Positions 31,471-42,410 are shown, numbered from the stretch's first letter. The stretch: DNA of 64,000 bases from Apiosordaria backusii (GCA_030549205.1 JAUKTV010000002.1:1798001-1862000); one strand, 5' to 3'. Notes: a model not told the origin generated them from the sequence alone. Numbers and translations: made by a program.

Positions 31471-32889
31471 ATGGCTCTAGTTCGCGAATCGCGCGAGCAT
31501 GATCGCCTGAGTTCCGCTTACTGCCCCGATATAAAGGCCGTCTCGATTGAGGTTACGCGTGAGGTAACGTTGACGGTAATAACTTCCTTCATTATTCTTC
31601 ACCTGCCCTATACAGGGGCTAAGTATATATTTAGCTCGACGTTCCCAGCTTTAGGGTTACCGAGGGATCCTGCGAGGCGGCGGAGTTCAGCTCGTCATTG
31701 CCAGAAATTGTGTCAGCCCATGCTACATTCAAGGCTGCTATGCAGTCCGATACTGGTTCCGGCGATCCCTTCTACGAAGCGTGTATTGCCGAGGTTAGGG
31801 CTATTAGCCTATGTTTCCCTGACATCAAATCGGATTTTCTCCGCATCGCCTTTACAGCATGGCTAGCGTTTGCTTGTATCATGGATGATATCCTCGAAGT
31901 GATGCCCTTAAAAGATAGGGAATCAACACTTCTCGAGTGCATCCAGATTATAAAGGATAGTAGGAACCCCTGTCCCCGGCCCTAACTCCCCTAAAATAGG
32001 AACTTAATGCTGACATAGCATGTAAACAGCTCTGGACTACCTGCCGTCGCATCTAGTTCCAATAACCGCTCAATGCCGTGACGGGCGTATCCAAAACATA
32101 ACACGTCTTCTGTATAACCACTGCGTACAATATCTGCCCCAGGCAAGCGCTCGCGCCTTCTTCGAAGCTGTGTGCGTCGTACTTGAGGCTCATATCGACG
32201 AGGTTCGCTTCCTCCAGGGCAGAGTCCCTAACAATTTCTCCACTTATATAACTATTCGAAGCCGGACTATTGCGCTGAATCCCTTCTTTGAGGTCATTAA
32301 GACTGAGTTTCTAGCCGAAACAGAGTGGCAGTTCAACAGCGCCTGGGAGAAACTACAGCTCGAAGTCTCACGCGTAGCTGGGCTGCAGAACGATCTTATA
32401 GGGCTGGCTCGAGACCTCGAAGACGGAGAGCAACTAAACGCTATTACCGTTCTAATGCGTTCGTATGGAGGAATCGACAAAGCCGAGCTGAACTCAGCAT
32501 TATTGTCTTGGTGTATTGCCGAGGTCAGCGCCGAACACAACCAGGGCATTACCCGATGTCTTTATTACGCATCACAACTTCATTTAACGGCTAAGGAGTT
32601 GGGGTTGCAAGGCGCGGCTATGGATACAACAGAGTTTGTCGTGCGACATATTCTCCTACTGTGCGAGACACATCTAAAATGGTGTGCTTCCTCGAAGCGA
32701 TATAGCGTGAAATCCTGTATTTCCCAGAGACACAGTATCCATCCGGATTCTCCTTTTCTACCCACTGTTTGCGATTCGTATACTCGAGTTGCGATGGTCA
32801 AAGGGACGCCATACGCCGACGGGTCCGAGGGCAACATCGGTACTACAAGCGATAGCAGGACCGAGTCGCAGCTCGAAAGTTCTGTATAA
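31471..32889 (+). CDS. class I terpene cyclase, three exons
   Basis: Exons 31471-31563, 31635-31959 and 32030-32889 give 425 residues. Introns are GTAACG...GGCTAAG...TTTAG (71 bases) and GTAGGA...GCTGACATAG...AACAG (70 bases). Domain signs: the aspartate-rich metal motif FACIMDDILE at about residue 100, and the second metal motif NDLIGLARDLEDGE (NSE type) near 265, preceded by the helix VSRVAGLQ. Length fits fungal sesqui- or diterpene cyclases, which ionise a prenyl diphosphate with three Mg ions. The RY pair near the end is replaced by SSKRYSV after KWCAS, plausibly the conserved C-terminal RY. No P450, transporter or regulator of a cluster is seen beside it. The product cannot be predicted. 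Confidence 0.8.
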
Positions 32890-33684
32890 AGTTGCAAGGT
32901 TAGTTTTCACACCTATTATTATACCGCACTAATGCTCATAGAAGCGTCTCAGCCCCTAGCTCCTCCAGTGGTGGGAAAGTAATATCGGATCGGCCGTTCA
33001 TCAGACCCGCCATCGCTAGGTCCACGGCCGCATCGGTGGGCCTGTGGCGTGGTCTGCGAATTCAAGGCGTACTGGACCTGTCTGGGCGACTTTCTTACGT
33101 ACTTGGATGGTAATGTAGTCCCAGTTGGTCACCTCCCGATGGTTCGAATTCGAAGCTGTGGGTTTGGTGGGCCTGTCAGTTCTGTCAGGGTTAGGGCTTT
33201 GTATGGCTTACTTTTCATTACGCGTAAGCTTTTGGTTGTTGGGCACGATCCAGGGATAATTGTCGGTCACGAATTGCCATGACATTTCCTTAGACTTATT
33301 CCTATCACAAAAAACCACAACTATCACTCAGTGAGTTATTACACTACACCGCCACCTTATGTATTTACGTGCTTCGTTGTTTGATACAAAGCTCAGGATG
33401 TTTCGACACCGTACCAACGGGAATCGGGCTGGGCGGTATCGAATCGTTGAAGGTCAAACTGCCCTATATGATTCCTACAAGTAGTAAGAGATATCGGGCT
33501 GGGGCGGTTGGGGCTAGGCTCCAACCAAGAAGCCTCCTCTCCAGCCATCAGCTAGAAGTGGTTTACATCCAACTATTTCCCCCATCGTCCTCCCTGCCGG
33601 CGATCTCCCATGACAGACGGTGCGGCACGAAGATGCCGGTCGTCGTACGCAGGAGCTTCTGCCCCTTCTCGGCAATTTAATTCT
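32890..33684. other. no supportable gene
   Basis: About 800 bases downstream of the cyclase. Short frames only and no repeat recognised. Confidence 0.3.
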
Positions 33685-33736
33685 TCAATACACTAATCCT
33701 AACTCTAACAAACTTTGACTATAGTCTTCCCATCCC

Positions 33737-34159
33737 TCAAAACGCTCTACCCTTCCCCACCAGCGTCTGCTCCCATTCTCGATACCACACCGGTATCTGG
33801 TCGTCTGCGTAGTCCCAGGATTGCGGTACCTGGGACATCTGAATATCGGAGACGAGCGGGTACATGCTCGTGGACAGGAAGGGCCGACTCCGGGGTTCCA
33901 ACTTATACAATTCAAGCCAGCTCCAACGCCGCAATCTTTCTGCCGCATAACTACGCCACCCCGTATCGGCCGTGACATAACCATGGCGTATTGCGGGTGA
34001 TGCCAACTTCTCCGCTCGGATTCTTAGGAACCGATCCCGCGACCGATGTGGCCCCAGGTACTTCGCCAAAACGTCAAATTGTGCATACTCGATCACGGAA
34101 TCCGGCGTCGATGGCGCTTGTACGGAGTCGGTATACGCGAATCCATTGTGATGGCGCAT
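33737..34159 (-). CDS. hypothetical protein or exon
   Basis: A 140-codon reverse frame with ATG at 34159. Composition is protein-like (VIEYAQFDVLAKYLGP, SYAAERLRRWSWLELYKLE, SWDYADDQIPVWYREWEQTL). No signal peptide or domain recognised. It may be the 3' exon of a larger gene with the frame at 34557-34285, but no splice junction could be fixed. Confidence 0.4.
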   Translation of the reverse strand: MRHHNGFAYTDSVQAPSTPDSVIEYAQFDVLAKYLGPHRSRDRFLRIRAEKLASPAIRHGYVTADTGWRSYAAERLRRWSWLELYKLEPRSRPFLSTSMYPLVSDIQMSQVPQSWDYADDQIPVWYREWEQTLVGKGRAF

Positions 34160-34284
34160 GTTTTGTTTGGCAGGTGAATCCCCCCGTGCGGGGTGCTGAT
34201 GTTGGCGCAGGAAAGGGCCACTCCTGGTGGGGCCGGTGATAAGAGAAAGACCAGTAGATAAGAGTTGTGAGCCAGCCAGCCGTG

Positions 34285-34557
34285 TCAGTGTCGGAACAAG
34301 ACGTCCCGGGGCGCGGGACTAGTATAGTCGGGACGACAAAACCACCTAGGCATGTATAGCATCATATGTACAGCGTTCGGAACGTTGAACCACACACCGA
34401 CAAGGCGTGCAAGGGCGAGCGTCCCCAGGTCTCGCCCATTCGGGCTCGAACCTAATGCGACAGCGCTGAGCGCTTCCTGGCTCTTTTCATCATCGAAGAG
34501 TTCTGCTAGAGGGCAAGGAATCACAGTCGGATGGTGTACGTCGTCGCCATGTTAGTT
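34285..34557 (-). CDS. hypothetical exon
   Basis: Reverse frame without ATG, open from about 34557: VIPCPLAELFDDEKSQEALS, GSSPNGRDLGTLALARL, VWFNVPNAVHMMLYMPRWF, ending at 34285. Amino-acid use looks genuine. Likely an internal exon of a gene that includes 33737-34159. Family unknown. Confidence 0.3.
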
Positions 34558-34844
34558 ACGTGATGCCAACTTCATAGCTCTGCTGCTCGTACGACGAGGA
34601 GTAAAATCTGTGTTGAGATGTCCTTTGGGAGGTTTCTCATCGCTGGTTGTCTTGATGCGGGGTGCACGAGGTCATGTCTTGCCTCCGATATATCCGAGTG
34701 GAACAAAATCACGTGGCCCTCGAGATGACTCAACTCGCATCATGAATGCAAATCTCAGATCGCAAACCAAGTTCTCCCAACTCGAACTCACTTCTAGGCG
34801 TTATAACCATATGTCTGACTAAGTCCGATAGCAAAAAACTGGCC

Positions 34845-37347
34845 ATGGCTCGAGTAAATCTCTGCGATGTCGACTTCAATAACCCGAGCCGTTTTGCAGA
34901 GCTTCTGGGACCCAACTCCGCACTTCCGATTCCGGTCTTCAAGTCTCCCGGTGACGTCCGCAAGGAAACTCGAGAGAGATCGCAAACCATCCACGAGACA
35001 TACAACACGTTGCACGCTATTGTGACGCGTCACGAGGAAACCATCCAGAAGCGATGGGTGAAGAAGTCTGGACAACAGAGGCGCAAAGTCCTACTAGAAT
35101 GCTGGCCTGGCATGTCTGCTGTTCACCGTCCCGACTTCGAGGCCTTCCGCAAGGAAACCATGGAGCAACGCGACCAGGGGACTAAGTACCGGGAGAGTTT
35201 TATGTGGCCATACATCAATCAGGAGGATCTTTCAAAGCCCAAGAGTCTTTTACTGCTTCTCAATGCACGCGCTCGCCATCATCCGTCCCACTTCGCGGCC
35301 GCCGACATCACTGCAATCCGCTTTGGCGTGGTGACTAATGCCATCGTGCGCGTATTCCTGAATGGCTACGTTATGATCCTCAATGACGCTATGGATCCTG
35401 ATAAATACGGCGAGCTGATAGCCTGGGACGACCATCCGGACGCCTTTGAGTGGATGCACACTCAGAAGCAGTTCCTTCCCGGGGACGGTCTTATCGTCCT
35501 CGAGATTCAGGAGCGGATCCTGAGGTTCCTTCTTGACTGCTCCAAAGCCATCCTTCACGATATACCAGAGGACAAACTGACATCTGGCACATATTCTGTC
35601 CGACCAGAACCTCATCTGAAGACCGAGGTTGAGGCCAACGGCTTCGAGTCACTTGCCGTCATGGCCGCGGAAACACCATATCGACTACCAGCTCGCATTG
35701 ATTTTAAACGGATGGAGCTGCTGCTTGAGGCTAAAGTATCAGCCGCCAAGGATCATATCTGGGCCTTGCGAGAAGACCCCGGCTATTTCGCCGACCGGAT
35801 CGTCGACATTAGAGAGCACAGACAGGAAATGCTCAAGGATATTATGGGAGATATCCATCCGGCCCTTCGCCCTGGCGCAGGCGCCATCGTCGGGGCGCGT
35901 GTCATCGCAAACATTGTGATTGAAGCCTACTCCGAGCTCGAGATCTTCACAGAGCTACACCGGCAAGCGAAGGAGCTACGTCTGCTGCACGACAAACACG
36001 CCACTCGTCTCTCACCTATCGAGGACCTGCCCGAAGACTTCCTCGACCGCCTCCTTACCTTTCGCCATTACCTCCGCCAGGCAGCTAAAGGGCCCTAGGA
36101 GCGCTCCGTCAAAACGTTGTCGCCTCCCCGCCGATGCGCAGGTTCTTCGTTCGCCAACAGCCCCCGAGCGCAACCACCTCTCAAATTGTGGTCATGTCGA
36201 GACCCGGAAACACGTTGACCAAAGTCGAAGGCCATTTGAATTGGCTCCTTAGCACGCTCTGGGAAGACGGCCGCATGCTCTTCTTAGCCGACATGCCTTT
36301 GGTCTTGGATGAGCTGGAGCGACTCTTGCAGACCGAGCCACGGGCCGCAGACTTGATCTCCTCACGCATTGCCGAGATCATTAGTAATGCGTCCATCATC
36401 AGCCGATGCTTGGGTCAAATCAACCAGTACCAACCCTGGGCGAGAGGATTCGACTCGGCCGAGGTAGACAAGTTGGAGGGCATTCAGCAAGGTTTTGCCG
36501 TTTGGGCTAAGCCACTGTCATACATGGTTGAAGGTATCAGGGACCAGGACTTTGTGCGCATTGCGCATCTAGGGATACTTCAAACAGACGTTTCTTCTAC
36601 CCAACCGAGAAGCACCGGACTAAAGAGAATGTCGAAGCTTTGCGCGGGGCGGAGCGGAATCTGGGCGAGTTTTGGCGTGCCGTTGATGAGATTGTGGATT
36701 TCAACTGCGAGCATCTTCAGGGTACTGTTACGCGGGCGCTCTTGTCCGAAAAACGCATGCTACAGTGTACCCCTGAGTGGGTGGATAGTGGCAGCGTCAC
36801 GGAGAAGAAACGGCAGCAGCGGAATGCTGCTAGCGGTGGCGTCGAGTCGCTGTTCAAGCCGCTCTCGACGCTGTATTTCTCTGAAGAGACAGCGGGGCAA
36901 CCCAAAGTACCCATAACGGCGAAGGCCAAGACGAAAACCAAGGGAGAGTCGAAAGAGACATCTCTGCCACCTGTATCCCATGAACATGTTGACAACAGAG
37001 CTGAACCGACGCCTATTCGGGTCGATTCACGCGCTCTCAAGGTCTTTCGCACACTTTTCTTCAATCCGGGAGTAACTTCATCACCAGGTGAGGTATCTTG
37101 GCAGGACTTCATCTACGCCATGACGTCCACTGGCTTGTTTTCTGCGGAGAAGCTTTACGGATCTGCGTGGCAGTTTCAAAGGTTGGATACGGAGAGCCAG
37201 ACCAGAATTCAGTTTCATCAACCTCATCCCCGGGGTAAGATCCCGTTTACAATGGCTAGGAGGATGGGAAGGAGACTTACTAGGGCGTTTGGGTGGATTG
37301 GAGGGATGTTCGTGCTGAGGGAGAACGAAGATGCGTCGCAGGGTTGA
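34845..37347 (+). pseudogene. large uncharacterised fungal protein, two frameshifts
   Basis: ATG at 34845 (MARVNLCDVD); an upstream in-frame start at 34746 is less likely. The first frame runs to 36098 and stops just after a GGGCCC run. The continuation (GALRQNVVASPPMRRFFV) is in another frame, which reads to about 36570 (DFV-RIAHLG). A second shift near 36585 leads to FFYPTEKHRTKENVEALRGA and then a long tail. The tail has a nuclear-like Lys-rich linker and ends with SAEKLYGSAWQFQ, QFHQPHPRGKIPF and RRMGRRLTRAFGWIGGMF, a C-terminal block I know from uncharacterised ascomycete proteins of about 800-850 residues. No enzyme motif. Both breaks lie at short homopolymers, so sequencing error is possible; otherwise a young pseudogene. 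Confidence 0.6.
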
Positions 37348-38190
37348 GGATTAAGGGGGAAATGGCGGCCGCTAATATTGTTAAGAGGTGTGCTACAGAT
37401 GAAGATGCGATATTTCTTTGGCTTGGGCCCGAAAGCATTCAGATAGCAACAAATCTCATACATTATATTTCTGCTGATCACTATCCTTAGACATACCGCG
37501 ATCATATAGGCGCCCTCGACTGGGACTCGGATGTCTTCACTGCGACTAACAACTGAAGAGCCACCAGGCGGAGTTTGGGGATGATAGAGTAGGTTGTCCA
37601 CCTTGGCCTTGGTCCATTTGGCGTGTCGTTGTTGTTATAGAGCAGACAATGTTTGGAGGTCGCAATCCTACAACCTACATAAACCCCCGAGAAGTAGTAT
37701 CTCAAGGGGACGAAAGCGGGTTCTAGATGTGTTACAAAACAGCTTACAAATGGATGGCTCTCCTTCTCTGCAGCTCAAAATGGCTTTTTAGGAAGCCAAA
37801 AATAGCATGTTGGGGCAGTCGGCGCAGGGGTGGCCAAAGCAGAAAATGGAGCCCTGCAAATGCCCTCTGAGGATGGCTCGGTGGACGTTGGGCGTCAATG
37901 CAGTGAGAAGAGCCAAATCTGGACTCCCAAAGTCTCGGGGTCTCGTCTCGATCGGTTGAGCTCGCAGTATTTTTAGAAGCATTACAAGAGTGGAGCTATG
38001 TATGACATCATATTCCTGCGGCCCAGTGTCACCCTGCAGACGCGAGATCTGGGATCTGAGATCTGAGATCTTTCTGTGAGTAAATTCGGCTGCCAATCCG
38101 GGATCCCAGATTCCCGGCGCACAAGCACGGATCCGAGTGCAATAGCCAGTGGATTTGTAGCAGCGTACTAAAAATAGAGTGAGCATCCAG
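37348..38190. other. spacer with an exon-like piece and hairpin motifs
   Basis: Reverse 37605-37500 reads VDNLLYHPQTPPGGSSVV, RSEDIRVPVEGAYMIA up to a GTATGT donor, an isolated coding-like exon (loosely like the start of Bem46-type hydrolases; very uncertain). 37770-37800 holds GGCTTTTTAGGAAGCC, a hairpin-family copy. A GATCTGAGATCTGAGATC run is at 38050. Confidence 0.3.
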
Positions 38191-38296
38191 GGGCTGGAAA
38201 TGGCAACTCAAGGAGCTGGAAATGGCAACCCGAGGAGCTGGAAATGGCTACCCAAAGGAGCCGGAAATGGCAATCCAAGGAGCCGGAACGGCACAC
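38190..38296. repeat. about 24-bp tandem array of GGAGCYGGAAATGGC
   Basis: Five tandem copies of GGAGCTGGAAATGGCAAC with linkers of 4-6 bases; later copies have GGAGCCGGAAATGGC. Same motif as the dispersed hairpin family but here in tandem and on one strand. Confidence 0.85.
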
Positions 38297-38401
38297 TGCA
38301 CCAGAAGCAGGGGTCAGAAAACTTTATCTCCCGACTGACGTCATAAATAGCCCCACCCTAACCGTGCAACCAACTTCCTTTTCCGAGCTCCTACTTCAAA
38401 T

Positions 38402-38808
38402 ATGGCCGCTATAATTACATCTGTACAAAAGTGGCTTCCACTACGATTGATTCAGCCTTTGCTCGTCATCCTAATCTTCCCCTCCCGGGACCGGGGAACC
38501 AGGCCTTGTATCTCACTCAGTATGCGCCCTGGAACCGGGGTGTCTCAAACGTCGAGGAGGTCAACAACCAAGGTGCCAGGGAGCCACTGCAGACCCACTG
38601 GTGGAAGGATGTCCGAGACTGGGTCGAATCGAACAATGCCGCCGCCGCGCGGCGGCCCGCACCGGTTGTCGTCTGTCCTATCTGCTCCAATCACCTCGCC
38701 ATTGCCTGTCTGCCGTACCCGAGCCCCGATGATAATAACGAGATGCCCAACTACAACGGCGCAGCGCTCAACATCTGCGGCCACATCCTGTGTGTCGAGT
38801 GCTATTGA
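38402..38808 (+). pseudogene. RING-finger protein N-terminal part, broken
   Basis: From about 38431 a frame reads ASTTIDSAFARHPNLP to WKDVRDWVES, then a half RING: CPICSNHLAIACLPYP...ALNICGHILCVECY. It has the first Cys pair and C-GH-xx-C-xx-C of RING-HC, but the last Cys pair is lost to a TGA at 38806. The only upstream ATG (38402) is one base out of frame. Probably a truncated ubiquitin-ligase-like gene; a further exon is possible but not seen. Confidence 0.45.
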
Positions 38809-39109
38809 GCGTGGCCATCGTGAAGCGTATTAATAAAGTAGCGAGCAGAGAGCGGGTGTTGTCGCAGAGTCTGATCGAGTTTACCGGTAGAAAGTAGAAG
38901 ACCGGGGACGGCTATTGCAACGGTGATGGTAAAGTTCTTGAGGGAAAGAGGCCATTCATTATATCTGCCGGCAGATGAGCTCAGATCCGACCTGGTCAGG
39001 CGACTGACGAGTGTGAGCAGGCGTTCCCAAACCAAACTCCGTGTTTCCCGCGGAGAGTCTCCTTTCACACCTTCCCCCACGTTTACGTCGTGGCCGATCA
39101 CGCAAGACA
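38809..39109. other. spacer, nothing recognised
   Basis: The reverse frame 39110-38802 (102 codons) has no motif and no intron logic; likely chance. Confidence 0.3.
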
Positions 39110-39350
39110 ACCGGGTACGTTTACCTTACCAGTACACCAGAACACAACCATTAACCACTTAAACGCCGTGAGCACTTCGGTCCCCATCCAAAAACCGAAA
39201 CTAACTAGACGCATATACGGACATGGATCGCGCGTTAACATATCGTTATCTCAGCCATGTATCTCTATCGTGGAGCGATCTCTGCGAACCAACATGCATA
39301 GTTCAACACCTTGACTGGATCGCTGAAGTTGATGGTTTACTTTCCCCTGT
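39110..39350. repeat. dispersed repeat family B, heavily mutated copy
   Basis: Copy of 21070-21330 with many C-to-T/G-to-A differences (for example AACTAACTAGACGCATATACG against AAACTGGCTAGACGTCTGC). The pattern fits RIP. Confidence 0.65.
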
Positions 39351-39579
39351 CCCGGAACACCATGCAGCTTTCAACACGGTTGCATGGGCCCGCAAACATA
39401 CCATTAGTCAGGGGCGTGTGGCCGCTCCTGATTGTCACCTCGCCGAGTTGTGAGCGGTCGCACCAAGGTGCATGGTTTGGCCTCTCGACTGGGCCGCCTC
39501 GTTGATGGCTGCAGCCTCGCAAGAAGTGGGCCTGGTGTTGCGGCTTTGGTCAACCACTCATCCGCGAGCCTTGTTCTTG

Positions 39580-39892
39580 TTGCATCGCCAATTTATGAGC
39601 ACCCCTGTCCTCGAGCAACTTGTTGACTTTGCGTAATCGCGAATCTGTGAGCGCCCTTGTGGTAGGGCAAGTTCATAGACTTTGCTCAATCAAGAATCTG
39701 TGCGCACCCCTGTCCACCGACTTAGCGCAATCAAGGATCTGTGAGCAACCAGTCCTCGGGAAGTCACAGGCTTGCGCAATCGCCAATCCGTGAGCACCCC
39801 TGTTGGCAACCCTATCACCTTGGGCAATCACGAATTTGTGCGCACCCCTGTGCATTTTGCGCAGTCAAGAATCTGCGAGCAACCCTGTAATC
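39580..39892. repeat. degenerate spaced repeats, about seven units
   Basis: Units of the form GCGCAATC(A/G).GAATCTGTGAGCACCCCTGT, 30-33 bases, separated by 8-20 non-identical bases. The spacing is irregular and units are mutated. Looks like a decayed minisatellite. Confidence 0.75.
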
Positions 39893-39897
39893 TAATC

Positions 39898-40194
39898 ATG
39901 CACCACTTCAATGCAACTCGCCTTGGCTCGGCAAATAACCCGCTCCACTTGATGATCCGGAAGCCCAAGAAGGGCTACGGAGCTGAGGAGACCTCTGGGA
40001 CTTTGGAGTGGATCACGCCGCTTGATGGTTTGCCAGGAGATGCGCTGGAAGGGAGTGATGGGGCCGGAATGCACGTCACTGCCTGCCTCCTTGAGGAATA
40101 CATCAGCCAGCTGTTACCCGGTGGAGTTTGCGACGTGTCCACATCTCATTTCCATTCATCTGTTGGGTTCTGGTGGTATTACTGTTGTCTCTGA
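39898..40194 (+). CDS. hypothetical protein
   Basis: ATG at 39898 opens 98 residues (MHHFNATRLGS ... KKGYGAEETSGTLEWITP, LDGLPGDALEGSDGAGMHV). Protein-like composition but no recognised domain. Converges with the small gene at 40305. A single exon is assumed. Confidence 0.35.
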   Translation: MHHFNATRLGSANNPLHLMIRKPKKGYGAEETSGTLEWITPLDGLPGDALEGSDGAGMHVTACLLEEYISQLLPGGVCDVSTSHFHSSVGFWWYYCCL

Positions 40195-40304
40195 AGACTG
40201 CGAAGTTCATTGGAAGAACGTTCAGTCTCTTCAACTGTTGAAAGAAGAATGCATTCCTTACACAAGCATATCATTGTATGATTATATCCTTCAATCTCGT
40301 ACTC

Positions 40305-40621
40305 CTAGGTCTTATTAATATACGTAATCTGAACCTTTACACCTAGTAAGTCATCCGGAAGATCCTCAGACTTATACAACCAGTTTCCCTCTTTTATCTC
40401 CAAGCGATCCTCGCCATAGACAACAATTCCTCCAAAACACATCGGTATATAGATAGCTACTGTCTTTAAGGAGCTCCTCTGATGACTGAATTCGAGATTA
40501 TCGATCGAGGTGTCATTCTATGTCCAGTGAGTTAAAGAATATCCAGTAAATAGAAGAGCGGCTTTACCCATTTTGCAGCTTGCCGCAGAGCGCCATCTTC
40601 ATCATCGACCTCGACCGGCAT
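40305..40621 (-). CDS. small hypothetical protein, two exons (88 aa)
   Basis: Exon 1, 40621-40568, reads MPVEVDDEDGALRQAAKW. Intron GTAAAG...TTTAACTCAC...GACATAG (50 bases). Exon 2, 40517-40305, continues in phase and closes with EDLPDDLLGVKVQITY and stop. An acidic-charged globular protein with a hydrophobic centre (TVAIYIPMCFGGIVVYG). No family recognised. Its start codon is only about 15 bases from the border of the GGCGGGGT element at 40636, so either that element supplies its leader and promoter or it cut off a longer N-terminus. Confidence 0.5.
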
Positions 40622-40635
40622 TGTTGATGTAGGGA

Positions 40636-40775
40636 GCGCCTGATTATTGCGCCCTTAAAGTATCCTTAATGGTTTTTGAACTGGGGTTTTTGGGCTATGT
40701 ATTTTGCGCCTGACGAAATTTGTAACTTTTTTTTGGAGGAATTGGCGGGGTAATTTGGCGGGGTACGTTTTCGAT
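40636..40775 (+). mobile_element. dispersed GGCGGGGT element, copy 1
   Basis: Starts GCGCCTGATTATTGCGCCCT and runs through TTTTTGAACTGGG, GGGCTATGT.TTTTGCGCCTGACGAAATT to GGCGGGGTAATTTGGCGGGG. Copies at 43490-43623 (plus, right half only) and 50822-50993 (inverted). Non-coding, short and multi-copy, so MITE-like or a terminal region of a larger element. Confidence 0.75.
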
Positions 40776-42101
40776 TCAAAGGGGTTGAGTATAACGGAGT
40801 CTGGGTCACAATTCAGACTTGTGGATTGCTTGAAAGCCATCAAAGCACCATTCACTTGATCAAATCAACCAAACTAACCGATTTGTTATATCCGAAACCT
40901 CCGACCCCGTATCCCGTCCCTATCAATAGACAACAATCCCATGGATGACTTCGCTGGTGGGAACAACATGAGCGAAGATCGGTGTGACTGGAGGATGATG
41001 CTAGCTACAGATTCATATAGTACTTTCTCCGCACGGGCCAGTCCACCCCTGACTATGGCTGACACAGTGCGTCGCTGCCCACTCCGTACCAAATACATGT
41101 CAGCCAGAATTGGCTGTAGCTGCTAATGCGGCGGGCTGGTGCACTAGCCGCTTTTGGCATTGACAAGGTGCTGCGGCTCTGCAACGTGCGTCAGGGCAAA
41201 TGCCGGAAAACGGGCCACGGAAGTGTTGATATCCAATCAAATGTGCATAGAGACGATCCGATAATTGCATAATGCGCAACATGAGGAAAACGAAATCGGC
41301 ATAAAGCTTTCTGGATTCTTTGTAAATGGAACGATCTTGTCTCTAGCTCCATTTAGCTATGACAGCCAAGGACAACGGCGTGCATCGATACGTTCAAGAC
41401 TGAAAACATTCCTCCATCAAGGCTATCGTGCTGTCACGCTGGGAATGACGTCGCCACTTGCTCGATGTGCTGCTGCTTGGATGTCTACAGTCACCCACTT
41501 CCAGCCACCTCTTCGTCGACAGATGCACTCGGGCAGCCGGCTTGGGATGTCGCTTGTGGATCTGCTCGAGATTGTCTCCGCGGTCAGCGAAATCGCGATC
41601 GGTCGCGTGTGAGAAGGGGATTGTCGCGAACGGCGGCGGCGGTATTTCCGGTCGTTCTAGGCTGGTTAGCGGCGTCGCGACGTTGCGGAACTGCTGGAAC
41701 TTACCCGGTAGCAGAAGAATTCCGCTGTGACAGGTGAGAGTCCGGTCGCGGGATCCGGCGAACGGATGCGCAGACAATCGGTCTTGAAAGACTAAAAACG
41801 CAGTGCAAATGCAAGGGATTGACGGATCAGCGTGTTGCATCTCATCACAACTTGAAGAAACCTGGAGTTTAATCTGACCTGGAACAAATTCACGACTGCT
41901 GGGGCGCGACAAAAATTGCAGTGCAGACGGATCGTTGCTTCGTTGCTTCAGTGGCGCGGGCAGCTGCGTGCAACTTCAGCCTCAATCGGGTTTCAGCCAC
42001 AGCCAGTGTGGCTTAACCGATGACTCGGACATCGACGACCCTTGGCCTGGCTTCGAGAAGCAGATAGCTTCACGCGACAAGCCGCAACACTACCGCACCC
42101 G
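40776..42101. other. no supportable gene
   Basis: The longest frame is 41912-41394 (reverse, 172 codons), rich in Ser/Pro/His without motif; its antisense frames are equally open, so it is probably chance. No repeat recognised. Confidence 0.3.
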
Positions 42102-42300
42102 ATGGCTCCGCAACTCGCTCCGTCCCAACGTGAACAGATCCATGCTATGATACTCCGTGAGTTGCCCAATAAGGTGATAGCCGAAACCGTCGAGTGCAGT
42201 GAGCGCACAGTCCGCAGAATCCGATCAAGACTTCGACGGTTCGGAACCACGACAAGCCCCCCGAACCGCGTCGGTCGCGAGGCGAAGATTACTCCCCTTA
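42102..42300 (+). mobile_element. Tc1/mariner-type transposase N-terminal fragment
   Basis: From an ATG at 42102 the frame reads MAPQLAPSQREQIHAMI, VIAETVECSERTVRRIRSRL, RFGTTTSPPNRVGREAKITP: a helix-turn-helix DNA-binding start followed by the conserved GRxxKITP linker of Tc1/mariner-like transposases. After Pro-Leu-Met the transposase sequence stops and the DDE catalytic domain is missing. The junction at about 42300 is with the reverse-strand coiled-coil start below. Confidence 0.7.
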
Positions 42301-42410
42301 TGCGCCTTCTCGCATCGCTCTTGCGCCTCTCGTGCCTTGGCTTCCTCCTCTCGTGCCTTGGCTTCCTCCAGCTCACGAAGGAGCTGTGCAATCCTGTCTT
42401 TGTCGGACAT
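42290..42410 (-). pseudogene. N-terminal coiled-coil fragment (fungal MSDxxRIxxL type)
   Basis: ATG at 42410 opens MSDKDRIAQLLRELEEAKAR, EEEAKAREAQERCEKA, a start seen on multi-copy fungal proteins that continue into nuclease- or kinase-like domains (from memory, uncertain). After 36-40 codons the frame runs into antisense transposase sequence. So only the first exon start survives, fused head-on to the transposase scrap. Confidence 0.5.

Noticed and set aside
31471..37347. Biosynthetic gene cluster around the terpene cyclase
   Set aside because: No P450, transferase, transporter or regulator was recognised; neighbours are unrelated hypothetical genes.
39580..39892. Regularly spaced repeats that resemble a CRISPR array
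   Set aside because: Host is a eukaryote by its introns and gene families; units are degenerate, spacers are 8-20 bases and irregular, and no cas genes exist. A decayed minisatellite fits better.
41394..41912. 172-codon reverse frame
   Set aside because: Antisense frames are equally open, composition is low-complexity and no homologous pattern is recognised.
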